Positions 5,560-10,549 of a stretch of 10,549 nt of DNA are shown one piece after another; position 1 is the stretch's first letter; every line of letters begins with the position of its first letter. Under the pieces are notes generated by a model that saw only the letters and a list, made by a program, of their open reading frames with translations, searched no databases and was not told the origin of the DNA. The DNA is from Firmicutes bacterium UBA1191 (GTDB lineage: Bacteria > Bacillota > Clostridia > Peptostreptococcales > Anaerovoracaceae): NCBI GenBank assembly GCA_002310095.1, contig DBYH01000006.1:42889-53437 (forward strand), in the 5' to 3' direction. Both the position numbers and the translations under genes were made by a program.

Positions 5560-6618
5560 ATGGATTACGAGGAGAGAATTACATCAGCTCAGCTGGGAAG
5601 AGGCGAGGAGAGAACCGAATTCGGAATCAGGCCTAAGACCCTCAGCGAGTACATAGGACAGAGCGCGGCCACGGACAATCTCAAGGTCTTCATCGAAGCG
5701 GCCAAGATGAGAGGGGAACCTCTCGACCACGTTCTCTTTTACGGGCCTCCGGGACTGGGCAAGACGACCCTCGCCGGCATAGTCGCCAACGAGATGGGCG
5801 TCGACATCAGGATCACATCGGGACCGGCCATCGAGAGAGCGGGCGATCTGGCGGCCATACTCACAAACCTCAACGAGAACGACGTGCTGTTCATAGATGA
5901 GATACACAGGCTGAACAGGAGCGTGGAGGAAGTGCTCTACTCGGCCATGGAGGACTACGCTCTGGATATCATAATAGGCAAAGGCCCTTCAGCCCGTTCA
6001 ATAAGACTGGACATCGCCAGATTCACGCTGATCGGCGCCACTACGAGAGCCGGAAGCCTAAGCGCACCGCTCAGAGACCGTTTCGGCGTCAGCTGCAAGT
6101 TCGAGCTCTACACGCCTGAAGAACTGGCGGCCATTATCCGCAGGACCGCGGGGCTGCTGGACGTAGATGTGGACGAGCAGTCCGTCTACGAGATGGCGAG
6201 ACGCTCACGTGGCACTCCGCGTGTGGCCAACAGGATACTCAAGAGAGTGAGAGACTTCTCCCAGGTCAAAGGCACCGGATCCATCGACATCGACATCACT
6301 AAGAAAGCCCTCGAGGCTCTGGGCGTCGACTTCATGGGACTGGAGAACCTGGACAGGGAGATTTTGCGCAATATCATCGAGAGATTCGACGGCGGCCCGG
6401 TGGGAATCGATACCATCGCGGCGTCCATCGGCGAAGAGCGCGTGACCATAGAGGATGTTTACGAACCGTATCTGATCCAGATAGGATTCCTGAACAGAAC
6501 CAAGAAGGGACGCGTGGTCTCGAAGGCGGCGTACAACCACCTGGGTCTTGAGTACGCGGGCGGCGAGGACGTCAGCGATGAAGCGGATGATGACATGCAG
6601 ATGTCACTTGATGTATAA
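5560..6618 (+). CDS. ruvB: Holliday junction branch migration ATPase RuvB
   Basis: RuvB is the hexameric AAA+ motor that drives branch migration with RuvA. With the start at 5560 the protein has 352 residues. Visible elements are the N-terminal RPKTLSEYIGQ (24-34), Walker A GPPGLGKT (62-69), Walker B FIDEIH (111-116), sensor 1 with GATTRAG (159-165), the arginine-finger segment LRDRFG (171-176), and sensor 2 RGTPRVANR (218-226). The C-terminal winged helix is at about 265-332, including GGPVGIDTIAASIGE. The last 20 residues are an acidic tail rich in Asp and Glu. The alternative ATG at 5554 adds MT but has no spacer to the binding site. It follows ruvA by nine bases. Its final codons overlap a possible promoter for queA. 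Confidence 0.97.
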   Translation: MDYEERITSAQLGRGEERTEFGIRPKTLSEYIGQSAATDNLKVFIEAAKMRGEPLDHVLFYGPPGLGKTTLAGIVANEMGVDIRITSGPAIERAGDLAAILTNLNENDVLFIDEIHRLNRSVEEVLYSAMEDYALDIIIGKGPSARSIRLDIARFTLIGATTRAGSLSAPLRDRFGVSCKFELYTPEELAAIIRRTAGLLDVDVDEQSVYEMARRSRGTPRVANRILKRVRDFSQVKGTGSIDIDITKKALEALGVDFMGLENLDREILRNIIERFDGGPVGIDTIAASIGEERVTIEDVYEPYLIQIGFLNRTKKGRVVSKAAYNHLGLEYAGGEDVSDEADDDMQMSLDV

Positions 6619-6619
6619 T
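6590..6619 (+). promoter_or_regulatory. Possible internal promoter for queA-tgt-rlmD
   Basis: ATGACA (6590-6595; five of six to TTGACA) is followed after 18 bases by a perfect TATAAT (6614-6619) that includes the ruvB stop codon. A transcript would begin near 6626 and include the hairpin at 6645-6664. The match is good for a coding region, but function is inferred. Confidence 0.45.
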
Positions 6620-6644
6620 CACAGCAGACGGATAGTCCGCTGAC

Positions 6645-6664
6645 CGGCTGCCGGGCGGCGGCCG
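6645..6664 (+). other. GC-rich hairpin between ruvB and queA
   Basis: CGGCTGCC (6645-6652) pairs with GGCGGCCG (6657-6664), eight pairs including one G-U, with a GGGC loop. The following bases (CAATAGAATTTTG) have only four T after an eight-base gap, so it is a poor terminator. It could be a weak attenuator or processing structure in the 83-base gap. Confidence 0.4.
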
Positions 6665-6701
6665 CAATAGAATTTTGTCTCGTTCAGACGAAAGGATCAA
6701 C

Positions 6702-7847
6702 ATGAGAATAGAAGAATTCGATTATGAATTACCGAAGAGTTTAATAGCACAGAAGCCTGCGGGAAGGAGAGATTCCTCCAGGCTTCTTGTTGTACACAGA
6801 GATAAAAACGAGGACGGAAGCTGGGCCGACGTCAGGATCGAGCACAGACACTTTTTTGATATCCTCGAGTACCTGAAGGAAGGGGACTGTCTGGTTCTCA
6901 ATGACAGCAAAGTCATCCCGGCCCGGCTCTTCGGCCGCAAAGCGTTGAAAGACGCCGTCACAGGCGGCCAGAGCAAAGGCGCCCACGTGGAATTCCTGCT
7001 CATCAAGAGAGTGGGCGGCGGCGACACATGGGAAGTCATGGTCAGGCCGGGCAGAAGACTCAAGCCGGGAGACGACGTGATCTTCAGCGGGCCGGGGAGC
7101 GACCTGGACGGAGGGCCCTTGCTTAAGGCGCATATCCTGGATTTCGGGGCCGACGGAACCCGCATCGTTGAGTTCGAGTACGAAGGGATCTTCATGGAAA
7201 GGCTGGAGGAAATCGGCAGCATGCCTTTGCCTCCGTATATCGAGAGACCGTCGGATGACGATGACAAGGACCGCTACCAGACGGTCTACTGCCGGGAAGA
7301 GGGATCCGTAGCGGCTCCGACGGCGGGGCTGCACTTTACGGACGAGCTTCTGGAGGCTGCAAAAGCAAAGGGAGTGGAGCTGGCCTATGTTACTTTGCAC
7401 GTGGGGATTGGGACCTTCAGACCGGTCAAGGTGGAGAACATCGAGGAGCATCACATGCACTTCGAGGAGTACTCGGTGCCCGCGGAAGCCGCTGAGACAA
7501 TCAACAGGGCTAAGCGCGAGGGACGGCGAGTGATCAGCGTCGGAACCACATCTACGCGGACCGTAGAGAGCGCGGCGTACTACGATGAAGACTGCATTTG
7601 CGCTGACGGAAGCAGAGGATGCTGGCAGGTGAAGGAAGGGCCGGGAAGCACGGGCATATTCATCTACCCGGGCTACGAGTGGAAGATTATCGATTCACTC
7701 ATAACGAATTTCCACCTTCCGAAGTCCACGTTGCTCATGCTGATTTCAGCGCTCTACGACAGAGAGAAGATACTTGAAGTTTACGAGGAAGCCGTGCGGG
7801 AGGAATACAGATTCTTCTCATACGGAGACGCGATGTTTATAGAATAA
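6702..7847 (+). CDS. queA: S-adenosylmethionine:tRNA ribosyltransferase-isomerase QueA
   Basis: QueA transfers and rearranges the ribosyl part of SAM onto preQ1 in tRNA, giving epoxyqueuosine at the wobble position. Family segments seen are IEEFDYELPKSLIAQKPA (3-20), LVLNDSKVIPARLFG (64-78), GSVAAPTAGLHFT (201-213), YVTLHVGIGTFRPV (229-242), ISVGTTSTRTVESAA (278-292), IFIYPGYEWKIIDSLITNFH (319-338) and LPKSTLLMLISA (339-350). At 381 residues it is longer than the usual 340-355. The extra lies in loops near 80-95 and in a Cys-containing insert at about 294-315 (DEDCICADGSRGCWQVKEG). Start ATG 6702 is preceded by AAAGGA with a five-base spacer. A TTG at 6675 in frame has no such site and the extension does not look like QueA. 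tgt follows 80 bases later. Confidence 0.96.
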   Translation: MRIEEFDYELPKSLIAQKPAGRRDSSRLLVVHRDKNEDGSWADVRIEHRHFFDILEYLKEGDCLVLNDSKVIPARLFGRKALKDAVTGGQSKGAHVEFLLIKRVGGGDTWEVMVRPGRRLKPGDDVIFSGPGSDLDGGPLLKAHILDFGADGTRIVEFEYEGIFMERLEEIGSMPLPPYIERPSDDDDKDRYQTVYCREEGSVAAPTAGLHFTDELLEAAKAKGVELAYVTLHVGIGTFRPVKVENIEEHHMHFEEYSVPAEAAETINRAKREGRRVISVGTTSTRTVESAAYYDEDCICADGSRGCWQVKEGPGSTGIFIYPGYEWKIIDSLITNFHLPKSTLLMLISALYDREKILEVYEEAVREEYRFFSYGDAMFIE

Positions 7848-7858
7848 TACGTCCGGCG

Positions 7859-7900
7859 TGCCGGAAAGAAGTGCCGGAACAAATGTGCCGGGATTGCCGG
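7859..7900 (+). repeat. Four short TGCCGG direct repeats between queA and tgt
   Basis: TGCCGG occurs at 7859, 7872, 7886 and 7895, three of them as TGCCGGAA, with steps of 13, 14 and 9 bases. A related TCCGGCG precedes at 7852. They fill half of the 80-base gap. They may be slippage-derived or a protein or RNA binding site; nothing shows which. Confidence 0.6.
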
Positions 7901-7927
7901 AAGTAATGGATGAGAAAGGAAACGAAT

Positions 7928-9088
7928 ATGACAGCGGTAACTTTTGATTTGCTGAAGACTGACGAAAGGACCCGGGCGAGGCGGGGCATAGTCCACACGC
8001 CTCACGGGGATATTCAGACGCCTATATTCATGCCCGTCGGCACCGCCGCCACGGTCAAGGCCATGAGGCCGGAGCAGGTCGAGGAGATGGGCGCCCAGAT
8101 AATTCTGAGCAACACATACCACCTCTATCTGAGGCCGGGCCACGAGATCGTGAAGGAAGCCGGCGGACTTCACAAGTTCATGAATTGGAACAAGCCGATC
8201 CTTACGGACAGCGGCGGATTCCAGGTCTTCAGCCTGGGCAAGATGCGCAAGATAACGGAAGAGGGCGTGAAATTCCAGTCACACATAGACGGCTCGAGGC
8301 ACATGCTCTCGCCAGAGAAGTCCATCGAAGTCCAGCACGCTCTGGGTTCCGACATCATGATGGCTTTTGACGAGTGCGCGCCATATCCTGCGGACAGAGA
8401 TTATGTGAAGCGTTCATTCGAGCGCACGGCCAGATGGCTGGAACGCTGCAAGGCCTACCACGAAGAATACTGTGAGCAGAACGGCGGCGAGAGCCAGGTG
8501 CTGGGCGAGGGCGTCAACCAGTCCCTCTTTGGCATTATGCAGGGCGGAGTCTACAAGGACATGCGACGTGAGAGCGCTGCCCAGATAGTCGAGATGGATC
8601 TGCCGGGATATTCAATCGGCGGCCTGTCGGTGGGTGAGCCGAAGGAGATGATGTACGACGTGATGGACGACTGCGTGGAGCTTTTGCCTAAGAACAAGCC
8701 GCGTTACCTGATGGGAGTCGGCAGCCCGGACTGCCTTTTCGAGGGAGTCGAGAGGGGAATCGACATGTTCGACTGCGTGCTTCCGACCAGGATCGCCCGC
8801 CACGGCATGGCCATGACATCCCAGGGAAGAGTCAACATCAAGAACGCGAAGTACGAGCGCGACTTCACGCCGCTGGATCCGAACTGCGACTGCTACGTCT
8901 GCAGAAACTACAGCAGGGCATACCTGAGGCATCTCTTCAAGTGCGACGAGATCCTCTCGGCCATGCTCATGACGACACACAATCTGCACTTCCTCATCAA
9001 GACCATGGAAAACATCAGGCAGGCCATCGATGAGGACAGATTCACGGAATACAAGAAGGAGTTTTTTGATGCGTACGGAGAATTCTAG
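7928..9088 (+). CDS. tgt: Queuine/preQ1 tRNA-guanine transglycosylase
   Basis: Bacterial Tgt swaps guanine 34 of tRNAs with GUN anticodons for preQ1, the step before QueA. The 386-residue protein is of normal length. Landmarks are ILSNTYHLYLRPG (59-71), LTDSGGFQVFSL (92-103) with the general acid/base D94, MMAFDECAPYP (144-154), IMQGGVYKDMR (203-213), YSIGGLSVGEP (228-238), and MFDCVLPTRIARHG (280-293) with nucleophile D282. The zinc ligands are C320, C322, C325 and H351. The start at 7928 has AAAGGA seven bases upstream; the in-frame ATG at 7910 lies upstream of that site and lacks one of its own. The gene ends 20 bases inside the next gene. In many bacteria yajC follows tgt; here the neighbour is a methyltransferase instead. 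Confidence 0.97.
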   Translation: MTAVTFDLLKTDERTRARRGIVHTPHGDIQTPIFMPVGTAATVKAMRPEQVEEMGAQIILSNTYHLYLRPGHEIVKEAGGLHKFMNWNKPILTDSGGFQVFSLGKMRKITEEGVKFQSHIDGSRHMLSPEKSIEVQHALGSDIMMAFDECAPYPADRDYVKRSFERTARWLERCKAYHEEYCEQNGGESQVLGEGVNQSLFGIMQGGVYKDMRRESAAQIVEMDLPGYSIGGLSVGEPKEMMYDVMDDCVELLPKNKPRYLMGVGSPDCLFEGVERGIDMFDCVLPTRIARHGMAMTSQGRVNIKNAKYERDFTPLDPNCDCYVCRNYSRAYLRHLFKCDEILSAMLMTTHNLHFLIKTMENIRQAIDEDRFTEYKKEFFDAYGEF

Positions 9089-10307
9089 CGGGCTTAACAA
9101 CTGCGGTGCCAGGGAGATCTGCAAAGACTGGGAGCTCTGCGGCGGCTGCAGGTACCAGGGCGTGCCTTACGAGGAGCAGCTCGCGGTCAAGGCGGCCGAG
9201 GTGAAGAGCCTCCTGGACGCCAAGGACATCAGATACGGCGAGCTTCTGCCGATTTGCCCGGCGCCGTCCATATACGCCTACAGGAACAAGATGGAATACA
9301 CCTTCGGCGACATAGAAAAAGACGGGCCTACGACTCTCGGCATGCATCCCCGCGGCCGTTTCATGTCCATCATCACGGTGGACGAGTGCCAGCTGGTGCA
9401 CGAGGATTTCAACGTTATTCTGCGCGCCACTCTCGACTTCGTGGAGAGCAAAGGCTACAGCCACTACCACAAGAAGCGCCACACGGGACTCATGCGTCAT
9501 CTCATCATCCGCAGGGGAGTCCATACGGGCGAGCTGCTGGTGAACATCGTTACAGCGTCGGATGCAAAGGCAGGCGGGGCTGGTGATGCCGGCGCAGGAG
9601 AGATCTTTGACGAGCAGGGCTACGCCGAGATGATCATGAGCCTGGAACTGGAGAACCGGGTCGTGGGCGTTTTGCGTACTATAAATGACCGCCTTGCGGA
9701 CGCCGTTTACTGCGACGAGCTGCGGATGCTCAGCGGACGCGATTACTATAACGAAGAGATCATGGGGTTGAGCTTCAGGGTCAGCGCATTTTCCTTCTTT
9801 CAGACGAATGTTGAAGCGGTCGAGAATCTTTACTCATACGCGGTTTCACTGATTGATGACTTCGAGGGTAAGACTGCCTTTGATTTATTCTGCGGAACAG
9901 GAACAATAACCCAAGTACTGGCGAAAAAAGCCTGCACGGTTCTCGGCGTTGAAATCGTCGAGGAAGCCGTGGAGGTGGCACGGCAGACCGCAAAGCTGAA
10001 CGGGCTGGACAACTGCAGATTCATCGCGGGGGACTGTTTCAAGGTCCTGGCGTCAATAGATGACAAACCCGACGTGATCGTCGTAGATCCACCGAGGGTG
10101 GGCATAAAGCCCGACGCCCTGGACAAGATCATCAGCTACGGCGTCGATCAGATTGTGTACATCAGCTGCAATCCGAAGTCACTGGCGGAGAATCTCTACT
10201 ACTTCCAGTACTACGGGTACAGGGTCGAGTCGGTGAGACCCTTCGACAACTTCCCGTTTACGAAGCATGTGGAGTGCGTAGCCTTGATGTCACGTATAGA
10301 TGGGTGA
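9069..10307 (+). CDS. rlmD: TRAM-less 23S rRNA (uracil-C5)-methyltransferase, RlmD/RumA family
   Basis: This SAM-dependent enzyme probably makes m5U in 23S rRNA. The 412 residues contain the RumA-type 4Fe-4S ligands C18, C24 and C27 (CKDWELCGGC) and C107 (DECQL). FSFFQTN is at 241-247, the SAM motif FDLFCGTGTI at 271-280, DPPRVG at 340-345, the nucleophile C367 in YISCNPKSLAENL, and E402 in KHVECVALM. The N-terminal TRAM domain usual in RlmD is absent: only 17 residues precede the first cluster Cys. A Gly/Ala-rich insert lies at 166-178. Lack of TRAM makes the exact target (U1939, U747 or both) uncertain; the symbol is the closest family name. Start ATG 9069 has AGAAGGAG seven bases upstream and lies inside tgt (20-base overlap), implying translational coupling. 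An earlier in-frame ATG at 9030 would extend further into tgt and was rejected. Confidence 0.88.
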   Translation: MRTENSSGLNNCGAREICKDWELCGGCRYQGVPYEEQLAVKAAEVKSLLDAKDIRYGELLPICPAPSIYAYRNKMEYTFGDIEKDGPTTLGMHPRGRFMSIITVDECQLVHEDFNVILRATLDFVESKGYSHYHKKRHTGLMRHLIIRRGVHTGELLVNIVTASDAKAGGAGDAGAGEIFDEQGYAEMIMSLELENRVVGVLRTINDRLADAVYCDELRMLSGRDYYNEEIMGLSFRVSAFSFFQTNVEAVENLYSYAVSLIDDFEGKTAFDLFCGTGTITQVLAKKACTVLGVEIVEEAVEVARQTAKLNGLDNCRFIAGDCFKVLASIDDKPDVIVVDPPRVGIKPDALDKIISYGVDQIVYISCNPKSLAENLYYFQYYGYRVESVRPFDNFPFTKHVECVALMSRIDG

Positions 10308-10311
10308 TGGG

Positions 10312-10343
10312 GCTGAAAGCCTTTGATAACAGGGGCTTTCAGC
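10312..10343 (+). other. rlmD: Stem-loop directly after rlmD
   Basis: GCTGAAAGCC (10312-10321) pairs perfectly with GGCTTTCAGC (10334-10343) around a 12-base loop, five bases after the stop. There is no U-tract behind it, so it is not a canonical rho-independent terminator. It may be a 3'-end stabilising hairpin or a degenerate terminator. Confidence 0.55.
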
Positions 10344-10428
10344 GATTGACGGCTCCTGCGAAGAAGGGCTCGCCCACGCAAGGTTCGGAGAATAGGAACT
10401 TATCGAGGCGAAAACATGAGTAAATCTC

Positions 10429-10524
10429 GGGTAGGCACAGACGATAACATCAGCCCTGCGCACCGATCTTTTGGCATCTTGGGTGGGCGCAGACGATGAG
10501 CAAAACCCGGTGGGCAGAGACGAT
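10429..10524 (+). repeat. Three copies of a 17-bp GC-rich direct repeat
   Basis: Copies at 10429-10445, 10481-10497 and 10508-10524 follow the pattern SGGTRGGCRSAGACGAT, differing at a few bases. The first and third also share upstream ATGAG-AAA and downstream TCAG, so 10416-10453 and 10496-10529 are longer, gapped copies of about 35 bp. CGCCCAC at 10371-10377 is complementary to the middle copy (10483-10489). No gene is visible in 10308-10549. The steps of 52 and 27 bases and the divergence do not fit a CRISPR array. The region may continue past the window end. Confidence 0.65.
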
Positions 10525-10549
10525 GTCAGAGGACGAAACGATAAATCGG

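Noticed and set aside
6741..7460. 239-residue minus-strand open frame inside queA
   Set aside because: Antisense shadow of QueA, which has continuous family motifs on the plus strand.
7848..7927. preQ1 riboswitch before tgt
   Set aside because: No recognisable preQ1 aptamer stem with A-rich tail; the gap is dominated by TGCCGG repeats.
10429..10524. CRISPR array at the right end
   Set aside because: The repeats are only 17 bp, divergent, and irregularly spaced (52 and 27 bases).

Overview
The window looks like a chromosomal housekeeping stretch from a moderately GC-rich, anaerobe-type member of the Bacillota (Clostridia-like). This rests on the gene set and order (rpsA end, argR-recN, ruvC-ruvA-ruvB, queA-tgt, an RlmD/RumA-type methyltransferase), on strong AGGAGG-type ribosome binding sites, and on TTGACA/TATAAT promoters. 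Genus cannot be read from the sequence.

Left part (1-2030). The 3' end of an S1-domain ribosomal protein gene carries a long Ala/Glu/Pro acidic tail and ends in a rho-independent terminator. It is followed by a 362-base interval dominated by four tandem units of exactly 74 bp. Each unit corresponds to a very short reading frame of the pattern KAYPxTLGIxLGFYxK. The first two are intact and joined by a TAATG stop/start overlap; the last two have decayed starts or stops. Convergent with rpsA and abutting the array is an AT-rich gene for a 287-residue protein with a degenerate PD-(D/E)XK nuclease-like C-terminal domain and its own strong promoter. This interval is the accessory-looking part of the window.

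Middle (2031-4409). recN and argR form a minus-strand pair four bases apart, read from a promoter whose -10 lies inside a 12-bp palindrome resembling an ARG box, which suggests autoregulation by ArgR. A rho-independent terminator follows recN. The argR-ruvC intergenic region is divergent and holds an extended -10 promoter for the plus-strand genes.

Right part (4410-10307). ruvC, ruvA and ruvB encode the complete Holliday-junction branch migration and resolution machine. queA and tgt follow and provide two steps of queuosine tRNA modification. Last is a TRAM-less RlmD/RumA-type 23S rRNA m5U methyltransferase whose start lies inside the end of tgt. All run in one direction with short gaps, as one operon or two overlapping ones: a possible internal promoter overlaps the ruvB stop codon. 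Several annotated-looking upstream starts were trimmed to better Shine-Dalgarno-supported starts (recN, ruvC, ruvB, queA, tgt, rlmD).

The last 242 bases hold no gene. They contain a hairpin directly after rlmD and three copies of a 17-bp GC-rich repeat that may be the edge of a larger repeat array beyond the window. Most of the window is ordinary core genome; the 74-bp micro-ORF array and the neighbouring nuclease-like gene are the least explained parts.
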